NCBI RefSeq assembly: GCF_000757485.1
Contig: NZ_JPYO01000042.1
Coordinates: 457,954 to 521,953 of the forward strand
Direction: 5' to 3'
Origin: Achromobacter sp. RTa
Lineage (GTDB): Bacteria > Pseudomonadota > Gammaproteobacteria > Burkholderiales > Burkholderiaceae_B
DNA: 64,000 nt
This document shows positions 7,812-16,849 of this stretch, piece after piece. The notes under the pieces were generated by a model, which did no database searches, was not told the origin of the DNA, and saw only the letters and a list, made by a program, of their open reading frames with translations. Numbering within the stretch: the stretch's first letter is position 1; each line of letters begins with the position of its first letter. The position numbers and the translations under genes were made by a program.

Positions 7812-10800
7812 TGGGTTTGTTCGACTTCCTCAAGCGTGCCGCGAGCTCCAACGGACAGGCGCCGGCTCTAACGACGATTTGGGCCGCCGAGGGAGTGCGT
7901 ATCAAGTTCAACAATGACATCGCGGATACGACGCCCGAAGGATTGCTCGAAGCCATTCATCAGGCGGGAGCCGAGGATTCGGTGCTCGGCGCGTACTTGG
8001 CGCAGTTGGCATCTGAGTCGCGATGTCGGGTTGACGCGCACGGCGTAACCATTCCATGGTCGGACGTCTATGAGTTGCAGGGCTCTGCCGAGCATGCAGG
8101 CGCGCTGAAGCTGCTGGCTCTTCCGCCACAGAGCCCGCTCCGGCCCATTATCGACGGCTCCGGAACGCTGTCTTCAGACGACTTCACTGTAGAGGTGTCT
8201 GGCTGGACAGACGGCGCGCAACAGGTTCAAGTGGACCGGCTGGACGGAGCAGTCGCCACCGTGGGCGGTACTACCCAGATGCTGTCTGCCTCTGCATGGG
8301 CTGCGGCGTCCGACATTATGGCTCTCCAGTCGCGTCCGCCAGAGGGGCGCACCCAACACGCCCAGGAGATGGCATGGGGACGAATTCGCAGCCATGCCGA
8401 CCGTGCTGGAGCGCTGTACGCCAGCCCGTACCTCGAAACGACGTTGGTATTGACGCCGGAGAGCCTGCGCCTCCCCCTGGCGAAGGAGGAGACGCCGTTC
8501 GGCCGCGTGCTGACGGTTTCCCCAACCTTCGACGGCGCGCCAGACGGATGGTTGGCCGCCTTCGATGGCTTCAATTCGGTGCAGCCACACTACGACCTCA
8601 CGCGGGGCGTCGGGCGCGTTCGCGTGGTGATTTCCGAGCCCGTCCGCAAGGTACTCGCGGTCATCAAGCGAGAAATGCCAAACCGCAAGGTGGCCGGTGC
8701 CAAGGCGGAAAAATTTGTTCACAACCCCTTCTCTTTCTTGGGAGAGACCGCGCATCAGGTCCTGAAAGAAGGAGAGTTTGAGGCAGACCGGGCGGAGGCA
8801 GGGGCCGTTGCGGCAGTCTTCAGCATCGTCGGCCGGACCGAACACGGGCGCATTAACTCGGTCGACCTACTGATCACCGAGCACTTCGGTGACGGCACAG
8901 CGCGCACGGACAAGAAAGCGTTCAAAACCGCCGACGACCTCGACGCGTTCCTCGGTGCGCTGAAATCGGCCCTTGAGCAGGACCGGGAGCATTTCCCTTG
9001 GGATGAGTACGACCTGACCGTGGATGCCGAGTCCACCGTACAGCTTGAACAAGGCTTGCAGGTGGCACATCTTTGGCGCATGCAGCCAGCTCAGCGTATC
9101 AGCTTAGACGATGTCTATCAGCTCGATGGTTACAGCGGGCGCATTGAAGGAATTGGCGCGGCTAAGCCTATCTACGTGCCGGTCTTTCAGCGCGATAAGA
9201 CGCAAAGCGAAGACGAGTCCGGCTGGTTGCCCACAGACTTGACGCCAATGGTCAAGGTGACGCTCCAGGGGCACGAAGGTCAGGTGCTCATCCCATTGAC
9301 CAAGGAATGGGTCAATGACTTTGACAAGCAGGTCAGCGACGCGGAGCGGGAAGGGGCAGCTGAAGTAAAGAATGCCAGCCTTCCCACTTCACTAGAGACT
9401 GCGCAAGCGCGCACCCTCGCCGACGGGTTCAAGGCGATGCTCGGTGGCCAGGACCGCGTGAAAGTCGAGGGAGAATCAAGACCGAAGGAGAAAAAGGGCC
9501 CACGGGAGACGCTGCTGGTCAAGACCAACTTCCATGGAGTCGACTATCTCGAAGAGCGTCGCGCGACCTTGGCTTTGCCCGAGGGCTGGGAAGCTCAGCT
9601 CCCGCGCTCGCTGCGACAGTCCATCAAGTTAAAGACGCATCAGCTTCACGGCGTAGCTTGGTTTCAGCACCTAGTGTCCAAGGCTCCGGCAGAGTGTCGA
9701 GGGGCCTTGCTCGCCGATGACATGGGCCTAGGGAAGACCCTGCAGCTTCTGTCGTTGCTCGGTTGGTACTACGAGGAGAACCCCAACGCTGCGCCCTCTG
9801 TCATCTTTGCGCCAAAGAGCTTGCTGGAGAACTGGGCCAACGAGGCGCGCAAGTTCTTCAGCGACTCTTTCCCTGAGGTTCTCGTCCTCTACGGCGACAC
9901 GCTGAAAGCTCGAAAACAACCGCTCAGCCTTATCGACAGCCAGTTGCGTGATAAGGGCATCGTCGAACTCCTGAAGCCTGACTGGGTCGGGACCGCGAAG
10001 GTCGTGGTAACCACCTACGAGATACTAACCTCGTACGAGTTCTCGCTGGCCAAGCAGCCGTTCACGTTCCTCATCTGCGATGAAGCGCAGCGAATCAAGA
10101 CTCCGGGCACGCTGGTGACACTGGCCGCAAAGAAGCTGAAGGCGGACTTCCGTATCGCCTGTACGGGGACCCCCGTCGAGAATTCGCTCGCGGACCTGTG
10201 GTGTTTGTTTGATTTGGTGCAGCCGGGCCTGTTAGGTGCGCTGGAGGAGTTTGGGAAGACCTACCGTCGCCCTATCGAATGCCAGACCGAAGAACAGGTG
10301 ACAGCATTGCAACGTTTGCAGGCAGCGATTGCTCCGCAAACCCTTCGTCGTACGAAGGGCGACATCGCGGCGGACCTTCCGAAGAAGTTCTTCGCGTACA
10401 AAAAGGCCGCGGAGGCTGAGTTGCAATTCAAGCCTCATCTTAGTGATGACGAGATGCTTGAGATTCCGCTCACGGAGCATCAGCGTATTCTCTACAAGGG
10501 GGGCTTGAAGAAACTTCAGGAAGCGGCCCACGAGTCGAATGGTCGAAAACGCGCCCAACTGTCATTCGGCGCGCTTCACCTGATGAAAGCAGTCTGTGCT
10601 GAACCATACTGCCTGCCAGGCACGAAGTTCATCGTCGACAAGAGTGGACGTGAACCGCATCTAGCGAACTCGCCCAAACTGGGTTGGCTGCTGGCACGAT
10701 TGGCTGACATTCAACGCACCGAGGAGAAAGCCATCATTTTCACCGAGCTGCGGGAGGTCCAGGCGGCACTGTACTACTTTCTTAAGGAGACGTTCGGCCT

Positions 10801-11692
10801 GCGTCCATTCATCATCAATGGGGACTCTCAGGGGCGTCAGGGATACATCGACAAGTTCTCAGCGCAGCCAGGCTTCGACGTCATCATCTTGTCGACACTC
10901 GCCGCAGGTGCAGGACTCAACGTCACCGCCGCGAACCATGTCTTCCATTTTACTCGTGCGTGGAACCCATCCAAGGAAGCGCAAGCAACCGACCGAGCTT
11001 TCCGCATCGGCCAGGAACGGGACGTTTTTGTCTACTGCCCCACCGTAGTGGCAGACGACTTCCACACATTCGAAGTCCGGCTCGACCAACTCATGAAGCG
11101 CAAGGCTGGATTGGCAGGCTCCACGTTGGACGACGGTGGTTTGTCTGGGGCGTTAACTGTAATGCTCAACGGCTCAGGCAAGGATGCGACGTTCACGGAG
11201 TTGGTCGGGGACAGCGGGTGCGGCGAAGCGCTTCCGAAGCGATACCTGACAATGGACGACGTCGACCGCATGGACGGGGACAGCTTTGAGGTGTTCTGCA
11301 GTTTGCTTTGGGGCAAGAGAGGCTTCCAGGCGACGGTTACTCCGAAGCGCGGTGGTGACGGCGGCATCGACGTCGTTGCACTAAAGGGGCGTGAAGGTGA
11401 GCTCCTCCAGTGCAAGAGTTCCAAGGCCTCTGATGTGGGGTGGGATGCCATCAAGGAAGTGACCGCCGGCGCAGCGAAGTACCAGGCCAGGTTCAGAGGC
11501 ACGCGATTCCGTCGGTTGGCCGTGACAAATCAGAGCTTCACGACTGGAGCGCGGGAGCAGGCCGCAGCCAACCAGGTTGAATTGATCGTTCGGTCACGCC
11601 TGGATGAGATGTTGGGGGCCCATCCCGTCACGAACCACGAGTTCGACACGGCGCTGCAGGAGCAGACGCTTTACTCAGAAGTCATGGCTTAG
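7808..11692 (+). CDS. zorD: ZorD, SNF2-type helicase with Mrr-like nuclease domain
   Basis: The 1294-residue protein is the effector of Zorya type I. Residues 1 to about 560 form the long N-terminal region of ZorD. A SNF2 ATPase follows, with Walker A DDMGLGKT near 636-645, DEAQ near 757, TGTPVENSLADLW, and a C-terminal helicase lobe ending in ATDRAFRIGQERDV. Residues about 1155-1290 form an Mrr-like PD-(D/E)xK nuclease with GGDGGIDVVAL and a QCK motif near 1200. All key residues look intact. ATGs at 7808 and 7811 are both possible starts after GGAGAG. A short spacer follows before an IS scar. Confidence 0.93.
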   Translation: MMGLFDFLKRAASSNGQAPALTTIWAAEGVRIKFNNDIADTTPEGLLEAIHQAGAEDSVLGAYLAQLASESRCRVDAHGVTIPWSDVYELQGSAEHAGALKLLALPPQSPLRPIIDGSGTLSSDDFTVEVSGWTDGAQQVQVDRLDGAVATVGGTTQMLSASAWAAASDIMALQSRPPEGRTQHAQEMAWGRIRSHADRAGALYASPYLETTLVLTPESLRLPLAKEETPFGRVLTVSPTFDGAPDGWLAAFDGFNSVQPHYDLTRGVGRVRVVISEPVRKVLAVIKREMPNRKVAGAKAEKFVHNPFSFLGETAHQVLKEGEFEADRAEAGAVAAVFSIVGRTEHGRINSVDLLITEHFGDGTARTDKKAFKTADDLDAFLGALKSALEQDREHFPWDEYDLTVDAESTVQLEQGLQVAHLWRMQPAQRISLDDVYQLDGYSGRIEGIGAAKPIYVPVFQRDKTQSEDESGWLPTDLTPMVKVTLQGHEGQVLIPLTKEWVNDFDKQVSDAEREGAAEVKNASLPTSLETAQARTLADGFKAMLGGQDRVKVEGESRPKEKKGPRETLLVKTNFHGVDYLEERRATLALPEGWEAQLPRSLRQSIKLKTHQLHGVAWFQHLVSKAPAECRGALLADDMGLGKTLQLLSLLGWYYEENPNAAPSVIFAPKSLLENWANEARKFFSDSFPEVLVLYGDTLKARKQPLSLIDSQLRDKGIVELLKPDWVGTAKVVVTTYEILTSYEFSLAKQPFTFLICDEAQRIKTPGTLVTLAAKKLKADFRIACTGTPVENSLADLWCLFDLVQPGLLGALEEFGKTYRRPIECQTEEQVTALQRLQAAIAPQTLRRTKGDIAADLPKKFFAYKKAAEAELQFKPHLSDDEMLEIPLTEHQRILYKGGLKKLQEAAHESNGRKRAQLSFGALHLMKAVCAEPYCLPGTKFIVDKSGREPHLANSPKLGWLLARLADIQRTEEKAIIFTELREVQAALYYFLKETFGLRPFIINGDSQGRQGYIDKFSAQPGFDVIILSTLAAGAGLNVTAANHVFHFTRAWNPSKEAQATDRAFRIGQERDVFVYCPTVVADDFHTFEVRLDQLMKRKAGLAGSTLDDGGLSGALTVMLNGSGKDATFTELVGDSGCGEALPKRYLTMDDVDRMDGDSFEVFCSLLWGKRGFQATVTPKRGGDGGIDVVALKGREGELLQCKSSKASDVGWDAIKEVTAGAAKYQARFRGTRFRRLAVTNQSFTTGAREQAAANQVELIVRSRLDEMLGAHPVTNHEFDTALQEQTLYSEVMA

Positions 11693-11744
11693 GGCATGTA
11701 GCTCTCGGCAAAGGCAAATGGCAAGGGTGTCGTGGTCAAGTATC

Positions 11745-11897
11745 AGTGGACACCGGGATAAGGGATTTCAGGTGGTGGCTTTCTCGTAGTCGGCCGGAGA
11801 TCGGTATCCGAGTGTGGAGTGCAGCCGGTGGGTGGTATAGAGCAAGCGCCCGGCGAACCCATATTGAGCGCGCGCTTTGTCTCCGATAGTGTCCACT
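11745..11897 (-). mobile_element. Internally deleted IS3-family insertion sequence (scar)
   Basis: On the minus strand, 11836-11768 encodes the end of an IS3-type transposase (THRLHSTLGYRSPADYE, then EKATT and stop). Matching end sequences, AGTGGACAC near 11745-11753 and its inverse GTGTCCACT at 11889-11897, flank it about 150 bases apart. Most of the element, including the DDE catalytic core, is missing. The scar sits exactly between the Zorya and restriction modules. It also accounts for the only stretch of more than 200 bases without a gene here. Confidence 0.7.
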
Positions 11898-11918
11898 CCT
11901 TTTCGCCGGTAGCAATAT

Positions 11919-12629
11919 TCAAACAGTCTGCCCGAGCGGTAGCGCATTCAGTTCCGCACGAGCATCCCGCCAGGCAGGATAGTGTTGGGTAAGCAACGAT
12001 ATGAACCGCTCGCTGTGCGTCGGCTCGATCAGATGGATCATTTCATGCACTATCACATATTCAAGCAAGTCACGAGGCTTCTTGGCCAGTTCCGTGTTGA
12101 GCCGAATGTGGGCCTGGCGATGATTGCAACTACCCCATTTGGTTTTCATCCGTTGCAGGAAGTAGCCATTGACCTTCACGCCGATACGTGGTTCCCAGTA
12201 TTCGATCAGGGGGGAAACGGCCTGGTGTAGCAAACCGCGTTGCCAGCGTTGATAGATGGCTTCGCGCTTGGCTGCATTGGTGCCGGGACGCACATGCAGG
12301 GTGATGCGACGGTGGTCCATCTTCACCGTAGGTGGGGCATCGCGCTCCAGCACCGTGAGCAAATAACGGCGTCCCCAGACGTAATGGCTTTCTCTGGTGA
12401 CGAACTGACGAGGAGTTTCGCGGGACTGTGCCTGCAATTGCGCCTGTTGCTGGCGAATCCAACGCAGCTTGGAAACAGCATAGGCACGCGCGACTTCCAG
12501 CCGCGTGCCTATCGGGGCCACCAGCGTCACCGCACCCTCGGGCGGATGCACGGAAAGATGGACATTCTTCACGGTCTTGAACGTGATGGCGATGTCCAGT
12601 TCCCCCAGATGTATGTGCGTCTGCACCAT
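11919..12629 (-). CDS. YgjP/DUF45-family zinc metallopeptidase
   Basis: The protein has 236 residues. The C-terminal half carries KWGSCNHRQAHIRLN and the zinc-binding HEMIHLIEPTHSERF (HExxH plus a downstream His), typical of the M48-like YgjP (DUF45) family. Such genes are regularly found beside type I restriction genes, where their role is unknown; proteolytic control of HsdR is only a guess. Its start overlaps the hsdR stop by one base (TAATG), making it the last gene of the restriction operon. Confidence 0.85.
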   Translation of the reverse strand: MVQTHIHLGELDIAITFKTVKNVHLSVHPPEGAVTLVAPIGTRLEVARAYAVSKLRWIRQQQAQLQAQSRETPRQFVTRESHYVWGRRYLLTVLERDAPPTVKMDHRRITLHVRPGTNAAKREAIYQRWQRGLLHQAVSPLIEYWEPRIGVKVNGYFLQRMKTKWGSCNHRQAHIRLNTELAKKPRDLLEYVIVHEMIHLIEPTHSERFISLLTQHYPAWRDARAELNALPLGQTV

Positions 12630-15600
12630 TAGTAGCCCGGCTGATTTCTCAGCAAGTCGAATAGTTTGAGCGTGGCCTCGCGGTTACGTCCGGTCAACGT
12701 GTGCAGGAAATTCTGCACGATGCGCTCCTTGGCTTCGTCGCCACGCCATCCTGCCGGGGCTTCGTCACGCATCACACGATCGATCTTCAGCGCCAACAAG
12801 GCCAACGGGTCTCCGTATTCGGCCTGTGGCTCTTTGACTACACCATTCGTATCGGGCAGCACATCGCCGGAAATGATGTCAGGCAGATTGCGATAAATCA
12901 CCAGCGCACCTGCATTGCCGCACAACATGGCAGGTTCATCGGTGTCGTGTTGTTTCGCGCGGTGCTTCTTCAGTATCTCTTCCGCCTTGCTCAAGAATGC
13001 TTCGTAAGCCTCGGTGCCTTCACGGCTTTGCTGGATCAAGTCATCGAGTAGCTTGGACATCTGCTCATAAAAGCGCGGATCGGTCAGACGATCTCGGATG
13101 ATGGTCTTGCGGACGTTGTTGATGATGGTTTCCGCAATGGCATTCTTCGACAGCTTCCCCTTCTCGTTGAGCTTCTTGGCGATGGCATTGTGGATGCCGG
13201 TCTCAATGATCAGCTCGGTCAGCGACAGTTCGGCCAAGTCCCCCAACGCCTGCGCTGGCTCGGCCTGAATATAGGTGTTGATGAGGTGGCGCATGTCGGC
13301 CTCATAGGGCTTGATGTCCAACTCTTCGCCGCTGTAATGCTTGATGGCCGAACGCACCTCGGCATAGAACTCGGTTTCCTGCCGCAAGGCGTCGGCTTCG
13401 CTGTCTGAGTAACCCGCTTCGGTTAGGTTCTGGGCGATGTCCGCGAAGGCACGCAGATAGGTCGCCACGGCCTTGTAGAAGGCAATGCGCAACGCCTCGC
13501 TTTCCAGCAGCGCCTCCGGATTCCCTGCATGGCCGCAGAAATAGTGGATGAACTGCTCAAGATCTCGCGGCTGCGGAACCGGCTCGCACAGGTAATGCAG
13601 CGTTTCACGGGCTTCGTCCAGTTGCTTGCGGCCTTCCTCCAGCCAGTTCTTCAGGTGGACGTTGTTCTCGCCGCCGTTGCCCGTGTCGATGTCCAGTTCG
13701 TCGGAGCTGTACACCGCAATGGCCTGTTGCACGTCACCGAACAGTTCCTTGTAATCGACGATATGGCCATAGTCCTTGTCGTCACCGTCAAGCCGGTTGG
13801 TACGGCAGATGGCCTGGAACAGGTTATGGTCGTGCAGTTCGTTGTCCAGGTAGATGTAGGAGCAGCTGGGTGCATCGAAACCGGTGAGCAGCTTGCTGAC
13901 CACGATCAGCAGCTTCATGCTGGCAGGCTCTTCGATGAAGCGTCGCTTGGTTTCGTCTTCGTACTGTTTGGTGGTCTGGCCGGCACGCAGCACATGCTGC
14001 TTGTAGGTGTCGTATTTGTAGCGTTCGTCGCTGCCGGCCGATTCTTTCGAGATGGCAACCGGGTTGGGTTCGTACGAGGTGATGATGCCCACATGGGGGC
14101 CGAAATGCGTGTTCTGGAACAACCGGAAGTAATGGCAGGCATCATAGATCGAAGCCGCCACCAGGATCGCCGTGCCACGATCATTGTCCAGGCGAGGCTT
14201 GAGGCTGAAATCCTCGATGATGTTGGCGACGATGCGATCCTTGCGCTCCTTGGCGCTCATCAGCTCTTCCATCGTGGCCCAGCGCTTGCGCAGGATGGAT
14301 TTCTGGAAGTTGTTTAGTCCGCGCGTTTTCTTCTCGAACCAGGCATCGATGGCCTTGCGTGAAGTCAGCCGCTGCGGCACATCCCGCGCCTCATACTTCA
14401 GGTCCAATATCACCTTGTCGGCCACGGCTTCGTGGAACTTGTAAGTGTGGATATACGTGCCGAATACTTCGCGGGTGGTCTGCCGATCCTTACGCAACAA
14501 TGGTGTGCCGGTGAAGCCGATGAAGAGGGCGTCGACCAGCCAGCGCTTCATCTGCTTGTTCATGTTGCCGCCCTGGGTGCGGTGGCACTCGTCCACGAAT
14601 ACATAGAAACGCCCATGGATGGGCGGTGGCTCGCCCTTGAGATCGGCCACATCGAATTTGTGGATCAGCGCGCACAACAAGCGCGGGGTGGTGGCACCGA
14701 GTTTTTGCACGAAGTCTGTGCGAGAAGTGATGCGCGGGGGCGCCGATCCTTCGCCGATCACCCCGGCATTGCGCATCACGCCTTCGATCTGCTTGTCCAA
14801 CTCGTCGCGGTCGGTTACCACCAGTACCCGCGCCTGCGGGTCATGCTCCAGCAGCCACTTGGCCAACAACACCATCAGGATGCTCTTGCCGCTGCCCTGG
14901 GTGTGCCAGATCACGCCACCCTCGCGTTTGGCAATGCGTTCCTGCGCGGCCTTGATGCCCTGGTACTGGTGCTGCCGGGGCACCTTCTTGAAACCCGCAT
15001 CGAAGATCACGAAGTTGCGGATCAAATCCAGCAACCGCGCCTTCTCGCACATCTGGGCCAACGGGCGATCCAGCAGCGCGCCCGCTGTTGCCATGGCTGG
15101 CGGTTGTTCATCCTTCCACTGCACGAAGAACTGTTCCGGTGTTCCGGTGGTGCCGTAACGCAAACCTTGCGCATCGCTGCCCGCCAGCAGCAACTGCACG
15201 GTGCTGAAGAAGCCCTGATTGAAGGTTTCTTCCTGATTGCTGATCAACTGGCGAATGCCGTCACCCACATCCACCGAACTGCGCTTGAGTTCGATCACCG
15301 CCACCGCCAGGCCATTGATGTACAGAACAATGTCCGGCCGACGGGTGCTCCCGCCTCGCAGCGTCACTTCCTCAGCCAGCGCGAAGTGATTGCGCTCGGG
15401 CTGCACCCAGTCGATCAACTGCACCGTCTCATGCGACTGACCCGCCGCAATCTGCACCGGCACGCCATAGCGAAGTAATTGGTAGGTGCGCAGATTGGCC
15501 TGATAGGGCGTGATGCCGGTGACATCCACCGCAACTTCCAGCTTCTGCAAGGCGGCACTGATGTGAGCAGACGAATAACCGCGAGCGGCCAGATTGGCGC

Positions 15601-15754
15601 GCAGCAGCGCGGTTTCGATGGCGCGGTTGTGGTCGCGCTTGCTCCAGTTGCCCAAGTGTTCGTAGCCCAGGCCGCCATCGGCCAGTGGGGTGGTGAACAG
15701 CCGCGCCACGCGGTTTTGGCTGTTGCGCTCGGAGCGCGGCATGGGTTGGGTCAT
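12629..15754 (-). CDS. hsdR: Type I restriction enzyme R subunit
   Basis: HsdR is the ATP-dependent translocase and nuclease of the complex. The 1041-residue protein has an N-terminal PD-(D/E)xK nuclease (RRPDIVLYINGLAVAVIELK near 140-155). A superfamily 2 motor follows with Walker A HTQGSGKS near 286, DECH near 388 and GFTGTPLL. A helical C-terminal region contacts the methylase. I chose ATG 15754 (MTQPMPRSER) because GAGGAA lies 8 bases upstream and the preceding gene ends at 15759; the in-frame upstream extension has the biased composition of a shadow. All core motifs are intact. Confidence 0.93.
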   Translation of the reverse strand: MTQPMPRSERNSQNRVARLFTTPLADGGLGYEHLGNWSKRDHNRAIETALLRANLAARGYSSAHISAALQKLEVAVDVTGITPYQANLRTYQLLRYGVPVQIAAGQSHETVQLIDWVQPERNHFALAEEVTLRGGSTRRPDIVLYINGLAVAVIELKRSSVDVGDGIRQLISNQEETFNQGFFSTVQLLLAGSDAQGLRYGTTGTPEQFFVQWKDEQPPAMATAGALLDRPLAQMCEKARLLDLIRNFVIFDAGFKKVPRQHQYQGIKAAQERIAKREGGVIWHTQGSGKSILMVLLAKWLLEHDPQARVLVVTDRDELDKQIEGVMRNAGVIGEGSAPPRITSRTDFVQKLGATTPRLLCALIHKFDVADLKGEPPPIHGRFYVFVDECHRTQGGNMNKQMKRWLVDALFIGFTGTPLLRKDRQTTREVFGTYIHTYKFHEAVADKVILDLKYEARDVPQRLTSRKAIDAWFEKKTRGLNNFQKSILRKRWATMEELMSAKERKDRIVANIIEDFSLKPRLDNDRGTAILVAASIYDACHYFRLFQNTHFGPHVGIITSYEPNPVAISKESAGSDERYKYDTYKQHVLRAGQTTKQYEDETKRRFIEEPASMKLLIVVSKLLTGFDAPSCSYIYLDNELHDHNLFQAICRTNRLDGDDKDYGHIVDYKELFGDVQQAIAVYSSDELDIDTGNGGENNVHLKNWLEEGRKQLDEARETLHYLCEPVPQPRDLEQFIHYFCGHAGNPEALLESEALRIAFYKAVATYLRAFADIAQNLTEAGYSDSEADALRQETEFYAEVRSAIKHYSGEELDIKPYEADMRHLINTYIQAEPAQALGDLAELSLTELIIETGIHNAIAKKLNEKGKLSKNAIAETIINNVRKTIIRDRLTDPRFYEQMSKLLDDLIQQSREGTEAYEAFLSKAEEILKKHRAKQHDTDEPAMLCGNAGALVIYRNLPDIISGDVLPDTNGVVKEPQAEYGDPLALLALKIDRVMRDEAPAGWRGDEAKERIVQNFLHTLTGRNREATLKLFDLLRNQPGY

Positions 15755-15758
15755 CACA

Positions 15759-16814
15759 TCATTCCTCGGCGCCATCATCCACTGGGTTGCCCAGCTCCCG
15801 CTCGATCTGTTCGATCGTCGGCAGGCTGGTTTGCAGCTCTTGCGGCAGGGATTCCACCAGCTTGTATTCGGCAATGCCCATCGGCTGCGACTTGTCGCCC
15901 AGGGCGTACTCGGCCACCACTTTGTTCTTGCTCTTGCACAGCAGCAGGCCAATGCTCGGATTGTCCTGCGCGTGCTTCACCTGCCGATCCACCGCCGTCA
16001 GGTAAAAGCCCAGTTGTCCCAGGTGCTCGGGCTTGAACTTGCCCGCCTTCAGTTCGATCACCACGTAGCAGCGCAGCTTGAGGTGGTAGAACAACAGGTC
16101 GATGAAGAACTCCTCGCCGCCCACGTCCAGCAACACCTGCCGGCCAACGAAAGCAAAGCCCGCCCCCAGTTCCAGCAGGAAATCGGTGACGTGCTGTACC
16201 AGCGCCTTCTCGATTTCGCGCTCCTGTGCCTCCTCGCCCAGGCCGAGGAAATCGAAGCGGTACGGATCTTTCAACGACTCGATGGCCAGATCGGACTGCG
16301 ATGCAGGCAGGCGCTGATCGAAATTGGTAACAGCTTTGCCCGTGCGCTCGAGCAGGCGGGTTTCGATGTGGATGTTCAGCACATTGCGCGACCAACCATG
16401 TTCGATGGCCGCGAGGGCATACGCCAAGCGCTCCGTTGGCGCTTTCAGGCGATCCAGCAATATCAGATTGTGACCCCAGGGCAATTGTGCAGCAGCCTGC
16501 TGCACAATTTCAGCGTCCGGCCAGGCCTCAGCAAACGCCCGCATGTACTTGAGGTTGCGCGGCGAAAAACCCTTCATCTCCGGGAAGGCGGCACGCAGGT
16601 CATGCGCCAGCCGCTCGATCACCTTTGCGCCCCAACCCTGCTCAGCTTGCCGCGCCAGGATGTCGCGGCCGATCTGCCAGTACAGACTCACTAGTTCCCG
16701 GTTGACCGCCAACCCCGCACGCTGCTGCGCGGTGTGGATGCGACCCTTCAGGTCGGTCAGCCAGTCGGCGTAGCCTTGTGGGGTGGAGGTTAGGGAGATT
16801 GGTTTGTCGGTCAT
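15759..16814 (-). CDS. YhcG/DUF1016-family PD-(D/E)xK nuclease
   Basis: The 351-residue protein has a DUF1016 N-terminal helical region (about 15-150; WQIGRDILARQ, GFSPRNLKYMRAF, LPWGHNLILLDRL). Its PD-(D/E)xK nuclease domain (about 175-330) shows FFIDLLFYHLKLRCYVVIELK, with the D and ExK residues present. The start at 16814 follows GGAAAG; a longer upstream reading is less likely. It sits inside the hsd operon, 4 bases before hsdR. YhcG-like proteins often accompany restriction and toxin loci, but their target is not established. Confidence 0.88.
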   Translation of the reverse strand: MTDKPISLTSTPQGYADWLTDLKGRIHTAQQRAGLAVNRELVSLYWQIGRDILARQAEQGWGAKVIERLAHDLRAAFPEMKGFSPRNLKYMRAFAEAWPDAEIVQQAAAQLPWGHNLILLDRLKAPTERLAYALAAIEHGWSRNVLNIHIETRLLERTGKAVTNFDQRLPASQSDLAIESLKDPYRFDFLGLGEEAQEREIEKALVQHVTDFLLELGAGFAFVGRQVLLDVGGEEFFIDLLFYHLKLRCYVVIELKAGKFKPEHLGQLGFYLTAVDRQVKHAQDNPSIGLLLCKSKNKVVAEYALGDKSQPMGIAEYKLVESLPQELQTSLPTIEQIERELGNPVDDGAEE

Positions 16815-16849
16815 CGGCTTTCCATCTTCTTTGTTATCCGTTGTTTCCC

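Noticed and set aside
14432-15478. 348-residue ORF opposite hsdR
   Set aside because: This is the antisense shadow of a clear HsdR with intact motifs.
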